Assembly: GCA_009746045.1 (NCBI GenBank)
Contig: RPFO01000299.1
Coordinates: 2,058,630 to 2,122,629, forward strand
Length of the DNA stretch: 64,000 nucleotides
From: Mesostigma viride
Taxonomy: Eukaryota > Streptophyta > Mesostigmatophyceae > Mesostigmatales > Mesostigmataceae
Direction: 5' to 3'
Shown here: one piece after another, positions 48,666-58,345 of the stretch
Numbering within the stretch: the stretch's first letter is position 1
How the letters are laid out: the number at the start of each line of letters is the position of its first letter
The notes under the pieces: model-generated
What the model was told of the DNA's origin: nothing
What the model saw: only the letters and a program-made list of their open reading frames with translations
Databases searched by the model: none
Made by a program: the position numbers and the translations under genes

Positions 48666-48811
48666 ATGGACTCGGAGGTAGTTTAGATAGAGAGCGAGAC
48701 GACGATCCTTTGCAACATACGTCATTGAATCAACCCTTCCGCGGCTGGGAAAAAGAAGACGACACGTACTTGACAGGTAATGGGCGGGTCGCCGTCAAGC
48801 TAGGAGGATAG
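48512..48811 (+). CDS. Small Arg/Gly-rich ORF crossing the LTR/internal border
   Basis: The frame starts in the LTR (MAYYSSTYVNALRSGSSRSS), runs through an RGRGGGRG stretch, crosses the LTR end and the primer-binding site, and ends after 99 codons. Arg-Gly-Gly stretches often bind RNA. It could be a leader peptide, the first exon of a spliced product (a TGACAG-GTAATG site lies at 48773-48784), or a chance frame. The right LTR keeps only the first half. Confidence 0.3.
   Translation: MAYYSSTYVNALRSGSSRSSFARGVNRSSLTSLGSIRTGRGRGGGRGLRRNNGLGGSLDRERDDDPLQHTSLNQPFRGWEKEDDTYLTGNGRVAVKLGG
48667..48678 (+). promoter_or_regulatory. Putative tRNA primer-binding site
   Basis: TGGACTCGGAGG lies one base after the left LTR. 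TGG pairs with the CCA end of a tRNA, and the rest would pair with an acceptor stem ending CCTCCGAGT. The tRNA was not identified. Confidence 0.55.
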
Positions 48812-49192
48812 TGCTGCCTGATTCAGGACACGCCCTGCCTAGACGTTAGACCTGCTCGAAGCGGAAAATCCTTTCGTATATAGCTCCTGCTCCTCGTCTT
48901 GTTTCCTTAGAAAGATGGTTTACTGCCGTAGACAGTTGCTGGTTTTGGTTCGACGATAGAGAGACGGCTAGCGTCTCGTAGATTACCCTTTTTCTGCATC
49001 GTGCCTGCTTCGTATTTAGACGACCCTTCGCCGGACGCAGAATTCTTGAAACCGGATACTTACGACCACCTGGCGCTGGAAACATCGTCCCTACGTGCGT
49101 CGTCAATCTGGTTCGGTTTCAGACACCCGAGATAAGTCGCCTTCTCCTCGTTCTCCTCATTTGACTGCTCAAGATCTACCAGGTGCGTTACC

Positions 49193-49585
49193 ATGAGCCA
49201 ACGGCGATCTTTTACTGCTCCTTCCCATTCTTCTAGCGATAATAGTCTAGCTAAATATTACGTAGTGATTACGCCTCAATGGTCCTCCATTTTCCTTTCT
49301 TGGTCCGACGCTAGGAAGATCGTTCAGAATCGTGAATATAACGTAATTAGGTATAAGAAATTTATGTCCTTTGAAGAAGCTCAGCAGTTCCTTATAGATC
49401 ATAGCCAAACAGATTTAGGCCTGCATGTACGCCCTACTCCTCATGGTCGCCCTCCAGTAGAAGCTCTAGTCTTTGCTACCCCTCCTTCTTCTCCCCCTAA
49501 ACGGGCTGCATCTGCATCTGCTTCAGATACTCCTCTCACTTTGGAGTTTGGTTCCCTATCCATTACTGTTGTTAAAAAGGATTGA
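49193..49585 (+). CDS. Small protein with RNase H1 N-terminal/Cauli_VI-like domain, upstream of gag
   Basis: The 130-codon frame is open from the ATG at 49193. Residues 21-66 (KYYVVITPQWSSIFLSWSDA, then VIRYKKFMSFEEAQQFL) fit the hybrid-binding domain found at the N terminus of RNase H1 and in caulimovirus transactivator P6: YYVV, a W in the turn, and K-x-F-x-S-x-E-E-A. That fold binds RNA/DNA hybrids or ribosomal parts. The C-terminal half is Pro/Ser-rich. It lies 93 nt before gag in another frame. An extra ORF of this kind is unusual for a gypsy element; it may help reverse transcription or translation. Confidence 0.62.
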   Translation: MSQRRSFTAPSHSSSDNSLAKYYVVITPQWSSIFLSWSDARKIVQNREYNVIRYKKFMSFEEAQQFLIDHSQTDLGLHVRPTPHGRPPVEALVFATPPSSPPKRAASASASDTPLTLEFGSLSITVVKKD

Positions 49586-49678
49586 TTTTAATTTTGTTCC
49601 TGCTGCAGACCTTCAAGGTTTTTCCTTTTTCTTTTGTTGCTTTCTTCTTTTGATTCCTATTCCTTTACGTAATTAAAG

Positions 49679-51427
49679 ATGGATCCAGTGGGTGGAGATA
49701 TGTCGCCTATACCTACCAATAATAATAATAATAATACTACTAATAACATTAACAATAACAATACTCGTGGTAACCGACGGGACTCCTTGGAAACGGTACA
49801 CCATCTCACTCCTCAAGGTATTCTGCGTACCTCACCGCCTTCTCCTGTTGCTGGTGGTCGCCGTCGTCCCTCAATTACCCCACCTACCTATGAACAACGT
49901 ATTTCCCAAGTCAGATTTAGTGAGGAACCTTCTTTCGTTGTGAACCAGGCCCCTGCCCCTTCTGCAACCTTGGCTCACCCCTCCAGCAGGTCCTCACACA
50001 CTAACAATGCTCCTAGGCCTCCTTCCCACCCTGTGCCTTCAATGCCTGCTATTAACACGGGTCGTACCTCGGCCCCTGTCGGCCCTTCTGGGCGCCCTAG
50101 TGCAGTTCCCTTTTTCCCACCTGCTTCCTGGTCCTACCCTGAGACGGCCTATGAGGCTGCCCAGGTTCCTACCCGTGTGGCTGATTTAGAAGTTAATAAT
50201 GATTTCAGTACCATGCCCCTAGATGATAGGAATTATGATCATTTTGCCTATTCCTCTCTTCGTGAGCAATATACTGTCCCCTTCTCCTATGGGCACCATC
50301 CGGAAACGGTGGCTCCCTCTAGACCCCTACCCAAGACTTTTCCTATCCCTTCCTTCTATCCCGCTTATGTAGCAGTGGAAGATAGTGGCCCTATGGGAAA
50401 AACTGATTCTTCTAATCCCCCTAAGCCTCCTGCTCTTCCCCTCTTTGCCAACCTTCCTAAGCTGGATGTCAAGTCTACCCCTCAACAGTTTTTCACCTTC
50501 ATTATGTTGCTCACCCAGAACACAGAGTCCTGGCAGAACCACAATAGGTGGCGCCTCTCTGATGCTGTACTAGTTCCTCATTATCTTACTACCTGCATTA
50601 CTCCTGAACTTGCTAACCTCATCCAGTGTGAGTCTCTTGCCTCTCATGCCTACCCAAACTCTGTAGCAGAATTGTTCAAGCGTTTAGAGAACCATTTAGT
50701 CCCTCCCGATGCAGATTGGCAGGATAGATTATCCTTTGGCACCTTGCAGCAGGGTACCAAGTCCTTCAAAGAATATATGAAAGAGTTTGATGCTCAGATG
50801 GTACGAATTAGGGATTTGTCGGGTGCAGAAGTACGTGCTCGCTTCCTTCAGGGCCTCAGTAGACCCTTATTGCGTGAAGTCAAGCGCCAGTTCTCTGCCT
50901 ACCGTTTTACTGACCTGCCCCTCAAGCATGTGCGTCAGCATCTTTTACGAGTAGCAGATTTCTTCTCCACACCTTCTCTTCCTACCCGTTCCCGTATTAA
51001 TAATATAAGCCTTACCCCTGAGGAGGAGAACTCCTATGTAGAAGAATTAGATATCTGTGTGACTGACCTTTCAGCTCTGGATGTCTCTCATATTACCTGC
51101 TATCATTGTAAGGAAGTAGGTCACCTTAAACGTGAGTGCCCCAAGTTCCTTTCGGGTGCTCCCCCTCATCCCGACGCTCGCCCTCCTCGTACCCCTCAGC
51201 GTGCTCCTATTCGTCCCACTTCAGGACGCATTCCTTCAGCTACCCCTAGTAGGCTGAATGCTGTGCAGACAGGATCCCCAGGGTTCCCCTATGATAATCA
51301 GGCTCCCGCACCCTCTTCAATCCCTCGTGACCCTCCAGCAGTGGCTTTTCCGCCAGGGTCTTCTTCGGGGTTCGTTCCTATGGATTTGGGGGGGAGGGGG
51401 AACAGTAGGCCTGTCAGCCGGGGGTAA
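49679..51427 (+). CDS. gag: Gag protein of the chromovirus
   Basis: The 582-codon frame is intact. The N-terminal 190 residues are low-complexity (Asn-, Pro- and Ser-rich). The central part (residues 260-430; LPKLDVKSTPQQFFTFIMLL, FKEYMKEFDAQM, RFLQGLSRPLLREV) is a retrotransposon gag capsid domain. A zinc knuckle Cys-x2-Cys-x4-His-x4-Cys lies at 51098-51139. A Pro-rich tail follows. It builds the virus-like particle and packages the element RNA. The stop is followed by protease coding in the next frame after G-runs (51388-51400), so a frameshift or an indel there would link gag to pol. Confidence 0.88.
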   Translation: MDPVGGDMSPIPTNNNNNNTTNNINNNNTRGNRRDSLETVHHLTPQGILRTSPPSPVAGGRRRPSITPPTYEQRISQVRFSEEPSFVVNQAPAPSATLAHPSSRSSHTNNAPRPPSHPVPSMPAINTGRTSAPVGPSGRPSAVPFFPPASWSYPETAYEAAQVPTRVADLEVNNDFSTMPLDDRNYDHFAYSSLREQYTVPFSYGHHPETVAPSRPLPKTFPIPSFYPAYVAVEDSGPMGKTDSSNPPKPPALPLFANLPKLDVKSTPQQFFTFIMLLTQNTESWQNHNRWRLSDAVLVPHYLTTCITPELANLIQCESLASHAYPNSVAELFKRLENHLVPPDADWQDRLSFGTLQQGTKSFKEYMKEFDAQMVRIRDLSGAEVRARFLQGLSRPLLREVKRQFSAYRFTDLPLKHVRQHLLRVADFFSTPSLPTRSRINNISLTPEEENSYVEELDICVTDLSALDVSHITCYHCKEVGHLKRECPKFLSGAPPHPDARPPRTPQRAPIRPTSGRIPSATPSRLNAVQTGSPGFPYDNQAPAPSSIPRDPPAVAFPPGSSSGFVPMDLGGRGNSRPVSRG

Positions 51428-53722
51428 CCTGGACAGGTCCTTAGATAGTACCCCAGATATTAATTTTTGCTTGCCTGTTTTTATAACCTCTGTAGGAGCT
51501 GAATCATCCCTACCACTACGTGTGCGTCCTCTTATGTTCTTGAATGGTGGTTTAACCGTCCCTCACACTGTTGTAGACCCCTTCTTGCATGCTGATGAAC
51601 TCTTGAATGTCTCTGTGTTGGTAGATAGCGGTGCGGCTAGCTCCTTTGTGAGCGAGGCCCTAGTTAGGCGTTTAGGACTAGTCCCTACCCCTCACACCAA
51701 ACCCGTTACTGTTCATTATGCTGATGGTCGCACCAGTCATTCCCCGGGTACGGTGTCCCTTCCCATGGTTATACAAGGACGTACTGTCAACCTGACGGCC
51801 ACTATAGGCCCTATCACTACGCTGATGTATTACTAGGATTAGATTGGCACCAGGATAATAAGATTACTATTAATTATGATACATGGTCATTTGGTTTCCA
51901 GATAGCTCTTACTGGGTACCTGAACGTCATTATAGATTGGAAAATTTATCCTTGGTAGATATTACTCCTCCTACACCTGTTGATCCTCCTGTAAGACCTA
52001 TACCTGAAGTATAATGTCAATGACGAATTACGTTCTGAATTAAAGCAAAATGGATACCTATTATGTATGTTCCTTCAGTTAGAAGTACAAGAGATACCTA
52101 TCACTAATAATAGTGTGGATATAGATGTAAATACAGTGGATACAATAGGAGTAGGATTTACTGAAAATGAAATAGTAAGATACATGGCTGTGATAGATTC
52201 CTCAAAAGTATTTGAAGAAAAGACTCCTTCTTATCCTCCTCCTCGTTCTGTTTTACACCGTGTAGTTATCAAGGACGGTGCAGTTCCTACGCACTCTCCG
52301 ATGTATAGAATGGGCCCTACCGAGTTAAAGGAACTAAAACAGATTTTAGTGTCATTATTAGAAGCAGGATTGATAGAGCCTAGTAACTCCCCCTACTCAG
52401 CTGGTGTCCTGTTAGTTCCTAAGCCAAATGGCAAGTTTCGCCTAGTTACTGATTATAGGAAGTTGAATGATATTACTGTGAATCTAAATACCCTCTACCT
52501 CGTATTGATGATATATTTAATAAGGTTAAAGGTTCCACTTGTTTCACAGTACTGGATTGTGCGGATGGTTTTTGGCAGTTGCGGATAGCTCCTGAGGATT
52601 GCCATAAAACCGCCTTTGCTACCCCTTTTGGTCATTACCAGTTTAGAGTAGCGGCTATGGGACTCTGTAACTCGCCTGCCTCTTTTCAAATGTTAATGAA
52701 TGAAGTGCTTAGACCTGTTATGGGAAATTCTCATCTTCCTCAGGTGTCCTCTGATCTAAAGGATCCTCCTTCTCCTCTGTTTCTTTATCTGAGCATGACC
52801 GTTCTTGTGCTCAAGCTTACTTAGATGATATTCTTATTTACTCTCCTGATTTTGAAACGCACCTACGTGATTTAAAGAAAGTATTAGAAATAATGGCTGA
52901 AAATTCTTTGTGGGCGCGCCGTGCTAAAGTGCGTTCGGGTAGGAGTGTCCCATTTTTAGGGCACGTTCTGTCAGATGCCGGGGTCGCTACCGACCCGGAT
53001 AAAACTAAGTCAATTCAGGAATGGCCTACTCCTACCGACGTTAAAGGTGTACGTAGTTTCCTAGGAATTGCTTCTTACTATAGGCGTTTTATCCCGCGTT
53101 TCGCACTATAGCAGCCCCTATTAATCATTTATTAAAGAAGGATATCCCCTTTGTTTGGAGTAGTGAGTGTCAGTCTGCTTTTCAGTGCCTAAAATCCCTA
53201 CTCCTTTCCCCTCCTGTACTCATCCTACCGGATACTACTAAACCCTTTGTTGTGGCTACAGATGCTAGTAAAGTAGCTATAGGTGGTGTCCTTCTCCAGG
53301 ATCAGGGTCAGGGCTTACAGCCAATTGAATATATCTCTAGGACAATGCTCCCTGCGGAGCGTAACTATCCCGTCCACCAGCAGGAACTCTTAGCGGTGGT
53401 GTATTGTTGCCACGCGTGGCAGCACTTCCTTAAAGGTGCTCAATTTGATGTCTGCCTGAATGAACCCTGTGAGCTAGATCCTTATAGGTTAGTTATCCAA
53501 ACGGATCATCGTCCCCTTACCCATCTTCTCTCCCAACCCAACCTTACCCCTCGGCAAGCGCGCTGGATGGAATTTTTAGCACAGTTTTCCCCTTTTAAAC
53601 TTCAGTATGTCAAGGGTGTAGATAACATAGTACCAGATGCACTCTCTCGTCGTGCAGACTATTCCTTCTTCGAGGACCTTGATGTTCTCAATATTACTCT
53701 AGCCCCTAAATGGTCTGAGATC
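51428..53722 (+). pseudogene. pol: Pol part 1: aspartic protease, reverse transcriptase, RNase H (frameshifted)
   Basis: The protease has VLVDSGAASSFVS at 51615-51650. The RT begins around 52240 (VLHRVVIKDGAVPTHSPMYR), continues FRLVTDYRKLN, DCADGFWQLRIAPED and FRVAAMGLCNSPASFQ, and has the catalytic YLDD at 52818-52829, then FLGIASYYRRFIPRF. RNase H has ATDASKVAIGGVL, QQELLAVV and TDHRPLTHLL. The frame changes near 51815, 51900, 52490, 52785 and 53105, mostly outside homopolymers, so real decay is likely. A 32-residue segment just before YLDD (GNSHLPQVSSDL onward) is not usual in the RT. Confidence 0.85.
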
Positions 53723-53725
53723 CTG

Positions 53726-55372
53726 CCGATAAATCGGCTGGATCTTCACAATTTTGCAAACCAGATGCCATCCAACCTACCCATATCCAATGGCTGTCCT
53801 TGGGGGCCAAGCATGTCCATGAGTTGCCCTTCGGGTTGGTATATCACAACCTCACATATATGCAGGGTAGGCCATATATAACTGCCGTCAAAGTCAGGGG
53901 GGTCAAGACGCGCGTTTTCATTTTTGGTAGAATGTGCATTTTGAATTATGTTATAAGACCTAGGCACCTACCACTTCAGGGATGATAAAAAATTAGTTCC
54001 TGAACAGTTTGAGCCATTGGGGTCATCATTTGGGTGGGTATACCAGCAGTTACACTCAGTACAGCCCATAGGGGTACCGTTGGTAAAAAGCAACCAAGGG
54101 GGTAGGGGTGGGCATACTACCTACTAATATGGCCACCAACCATGCCAAACAATACATTTCCCTTCCACAATGATGGGGAAACATAACTGCATCATCACAC
54201 TGCCCTTACATGGCACCTATGTGCAGGTGCCACCTTGTCCATGCACGTAGGTAACGTGGTACGGATACCCTACGCAAGGCATGCATTCTAGGAGGCAGCC
54301 ACCAACAAACTAGTGATGTTGAGCCTATTTCAGCCTGCCCTAGCAAGGATAAACTAGGCCTAAGCTGCTATAGCTTGCCAGGTGATGGCCAGCACACCTG
54401 GTGGCACATGCTGTCAATGGGAAGCTTTTACTCACCAGTTACGTGCTTGATGATGCCACAGAGACCAGCCAACTGCCTCACACTCATGCAATATGTGTAT
54501 GGGAAATGTATAACAAACATATATGGAGGTATTCAAACCCATACAGCCTCTAAAACTTATCACCATCACCCTGTGGCAGGTCAACTGACTGAGGGAAGCA
54601 TCTAAGAAGGGTGTTTTAGAAAGGGGCCAGGCCAGGGTCAAGAAAGAGCATGAATAATGCAAAAAGAATGTGCTACACAAGCTAGAACGTATATATAAAC
54701 GTCAAACATCGATAGGAAAACGATGATTAAGCTTTACCAGGCATGGATGGCGTTACCTTGGCCCAGGCGGTGGCCGCAAAATGGCGCATTTCGGCACACC
54801 AAAGTTGTGCAGCATGGTCGCTGGATTCGGCGATTTCTGGCCACCCTTGCACGCTTACGACTACTATGTATCATAACAAGTACAAAGAAACCAATGTATC
54901 CTTTAAAATACGCCGGAAAGGTATTGCTGTCAACGTTTCTATCGTCCGGCCTGATCGCAGTTATTTCCAGCAAGAACGCTGCCGACACCAATCAAATGGC
55001 ATTCCTGCGAACCAAAAATTGGCCTGTATGATCTTTAGGACGTATAAAATCAATTTCGTAAGTTTGGACAGAAAATTCGAACGCAAACGTAAATGCCATG
55101 CGTGGGCGCAAGCCGCCATGGCCAGGTCGTCGTTTTCCGGAATGCACGTTGTACGTGAAAAAGTACCCTGACCCCTTGTACTTTGACCGGCCAGAACACC
55201 TCTATAACTTTGTCAAAAGTATGCAAACCCTAGTACCATGCTGTGAAGGATTTTATAAACTTTCGATCTTCTCAGCTAAACTTTTCCTAATTCTCAATAG
55301 ATTTCGCGGCATCTGGTCCCCCGAGAAGGGGCCGATGCATCGGCTGGAACTCGATTTTTGGCGGAAAATCGG
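53726..55372. mobile_element. 1.65-kb insertion between RNase H and integrase
   Basis: Pol homology stops after PKWSEIL at 53724 and resumes at 55376 with QDHLGASSYYYG. The segment starts CCGATAAATCGGCTGG and ends ATTTTTGGCGGAAAATCGG, so the outermost bases (CTGCCGAT against ATCGGCAG) form a short inverted repeat. The interior has no transposase. The class is unknown; the target may have been CTGCAG. Confidence 0.55.
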
Positions 55373-55375
55373 CAG

Positions 55376-56602
55376 CAAGACCATTTAGGGGCTAGTTCCT
55401 ACTACTATGGGTGTAACCCCTTATGGTGAACTACCTGATGATGATTCCTATGCCTACCTCTTTCATACAGCTGTTCGCATGCCTGATCTCCTTTCTCACG
55501 TAGGACTCTCTCTCCCGTGTGAGGCCCTTCCTGTGGCCTCGGTGGGGGGGGAGGGGAAAAATAAAATTTCTATACCGCTTAGCCATATAGCGACTAGGTC
55601 AGGAAAGTCTTATGAAAACGTAGTCCCCCTAGGACCTCCCCTTCTCTTCGGCAAGGCGGTAGGAGATCTCTTTAAACCTGTTCTGGATACTTCTGTAGCG
55701 ATGCCTACCTCTGATCTTGAACGCCTTATTAGTAGATTTACGGCCACTGAGCCGGAAGCATTAGCTGCCATTGCTGCACATCCCCAACAATTAGGCAAGC
55801 ACCCTTGTAAATTTGTAGGTGGGTTTTTATATGTGCAGATAGCAGATTCTCCCCTCAATGGCGCCTGTATGTCCCTCCTATCTGTCGCTCCTCCTTGCTC
55901 TTTGAGTTGCATGACTTAGCTGCTCACCAGGGTGGTAAACGGGTACGGGACCTAGTAGCCCGCTCTTATTACTGGCCTTCCCTTTATAAGGATGTGGATG
56001 AGTATGTTAGAACTTGTCAATCTTGCCAGGAAATGAAACCCAATAATGTAGTAGGACAGATAGCAGAACCTAGGACCTTGCCTGACCCTATCATGCCTTG
56101 GGATTCTATCATGATGGATTTTGTAGGACCTTTTAGAAAGAATGATAGGGGCAATGCCCAAATCCTTGTGTTCATAGATCGTTTTACTCGTATGTGCCAT
56201 CTTGTGCCGTGTCCTTTAGAACTCACCGCACGTGATTGCGCACGCCTATACCTCAATAATGTATATAGATATCATGGATTGAGTAGGCAGTTTATTAGTG
56301 ATAAGGATAAATTATTTACCTCAGATTTTTGGCAGCAGTTTTTCGCTGCCATCGGTACCAAGGTTACCTACGGTACTGCCTACCACTCCTCCTCCTCTCA
56401 TTTAGTAGAGCGTCTTAATAGAGTAGTAGAAGAAGCGCTTAGGCACTATGTTAATGGCTCGGGTAGTGATTGGGAGGATTATTTATGTTTGGTAGAGTTC
56501 TCCCTCAACAATTGTCCCCAAGCTGCGCATGGATATACGCCCTTCTTCTTAGATACTGGGAGACAGCCCCTTACCCCTACCTCTCTCTTAGCTAGTCCTC
56601 TA
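55376..56602 (+). pseudogene. pol: Pol part 2: integrase zinc finger and DDE core
   Basis: The frame from 55407 carries a linker. After a frame change near 55880 comes the H2C2 finger: HDLAAH at 55907-55927 and CQSC at 56014-56025. The catalytic residues follow: Asp in MMDFVGPF (56111-56134), Asp in SDKDKLF (56297-56317) and Glu in HLVERLNR (about 56400). The usual DGQTE before the Glu has become SSSSHLVE. Reading stops at the foldback insertion at 56603 and would resume at 57643. Integrase joins the cDNA to the genome. Confidence 0.82.
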
Positions 56603-57637
56603 AGTTATTATAAATAGTGACGGAACCTTTTTGCCACTTGGCAATTAGGTCCGTCACTATTTATCCGGCGAAAACCACTCGCCGGTATCTATTCCGCGTT
56701 AAGTTCACGTGAACGTGGCGCGGAATTGATACCGGCGAGTGGTTTTCGCCGGATAAATAGTGACGGACCTAATTGCCAAGTGGCAAAAAGGTTCCGTCAC
56801 TATTTATAATAACTAAAACGTCGTAGTGTGGGGGCCGATATCTATCGTACCGCTGATGCCTACTGCAGTACCGAATCTCGCCTTAACGATATTCCAACCG
56901 GGCATATTTTCCCTTCTGGCACTTTCGTTTGGCCTTCTGGTATCAAATCCTTCCGGTATCCGGAAATACCCGTGTCACCACAGGGATTCGAACCCCCGAC
57001 TTACGAGGTCTTAGTTATTATAAATAGTGACGGAACCTTTTTGCCACTTGGCAATTAGGTCCGTCACTATTTATCCGGCGAAAACCACTCGCCGGTATCA
57101 ATTCCGCGTTAAGTTCACGTGAACGTGGCGCGGAATTGATGCCGGCGAGTGGTTTTCGCCGGATAAATAGTGACGGACCTAATTGCCCAAGTGGCAAAAA
57201 GGTTCCGTCACTATTTATAATAACTAAGACCTCGTAAGTCGGGGGTTCGAATCCCTGTGGTGACACGGGTATTTCCGAATACCGGAAGGAATTGATACCA
57301 GAAGGCCAAACGAAAGTGCCAGAAGGGAAAATATGCCCGGTTGGAATATCGTTAAGGCGAGATTCGGTACTGCAGTAGGCATCAGCGGTACGATAGATAT
57401 CGGCCCCCACACTACGACGTTTTAGTTATTATAAATAGTGACGGAACCTTTTTGCCACTTGGGCAATTAGGTCCGTCACTATTTATCCGGCGAAAACCAC
57501 TCGCCGGCATCAATTCCGCGCCACGTTCACGTGAACTTAACGCGGAATAGATGCCGGCGAGTGGTTTTCGCCGGATAAATAGTGACGGACCTAATTGCCC
57601 AAGTGGCAAAAAGGTTCCGTCACTATTTATAATAACT
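56603..57637. mobile_element. Composite foldback element: three palindromes and two inverted tRNA-like segments
   Basis: The insertion is flanked by CTCTA on both sides (56598-56602 and 57638-57642), and its ends are AGTTATTATAAATAGTGACG and the reverse complement. Inside, a ~215-bp near-perfect palindrome occurs three times (56603-56816, 57012-57228, 57421-57637). The two spacers, about 195 bp each, are reverse complements of each other. The layout is P-A-P-A'-P. Each spacer has a box-B-like GGTTCGAATCC (57244-57254, and inverted at 56984-56994) in a context like a tRNA 3' half. There is no coding capacity. Removal restores the pol frame at the target. Confidence 0.9.
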
Positions 57638-58269
57638 CTCTACGGGACAAGGATGATGTGTCCCGAGATACTGTAGAAGGTGTACAGTCCTTACTAGATA
57701 GAATGAAAACTGCTCATGACCACGCGATCTCAGGGTATCAAAAAGCTCAGGCTAAGTACCTTGCTAGGTTGCGTGCCTCCTTAGATAGACGAGCACCTGA
57801 GATAGAAGTAGGAGATCTAGTATTAGTAGAAGGCCCCCGTGTTGGCCGTTTTGCTCATAAGTTTGAAGCAGAACTGAAGGTCAAACTTAGGCCTGCCTTC
57901 TTAGGACCCTTCCATGTGTTGTCTAGGGTAGGAAATTTCTTGTATAAGGTCGATATCCCTACCTCTTGGCAAACGCATTCAAACACCTTCCATAGGAGCC
58001 AGCTTAAACTGTACCACCCTAGTACGTTCGCTGGCAGGGAGTTAGCGCCTGCCCCTTTAGAGCATAATCCTGACACTGGGGAAGTAGAAGACGAAGTAGA
58101 AAGCATCGTGGCCCATCGAGATATCAAAAAGGGCCGCGGTACCCAGCGTCAGTATAAAGTGAAGTGGATGTATGCTCGTAGTGAAGTAGATAAGGTTTGG
58201 TATACGGAGAGTGAGCTAGATGGGTGTAGTCGCCTGCTGCAGGAATATAAAACCCTGCACAAGCTCTAG
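57638..58269 (+). pseudogene. pol: Pol part 3: integrase C terminus with chromodomain
   Basis: Immediately after the foldback element the frame reads LRDKDDVSRDTVEGVQSLLD, then GDLVLVEGPRVGRF, LRPAFLGPFHVLSRVG and WQTHSNTFHRSQLK, the integrase GPY/F-type module. From about 58093 a chromodomain follows (EVESIVAHRDIKKGRGTQRQ, YKVKWM, W in DKVWYTESEL). The chromodomain marks the chromovirus lineage and would steer integration to particular chromatin. The segment itself is open to its stop and is only cut off from the upstream part by the insertion. Confidence 0.85.
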
Positions 58270-58345
58270 TCGTAGGCCTTCTCCTCTCTTATGTTATGTC
58301 TGCTGTCGACGGGTGGTTGGTTGTCCCCTCCCCTCCGCAGCCGTC

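Noticed and set aside
57190-57270. Functional tRNA gene in the foldback spacer
   Set aside because: Only a 3'-half-like part with a box B is present; the 5' half is replaced by the palindrome.
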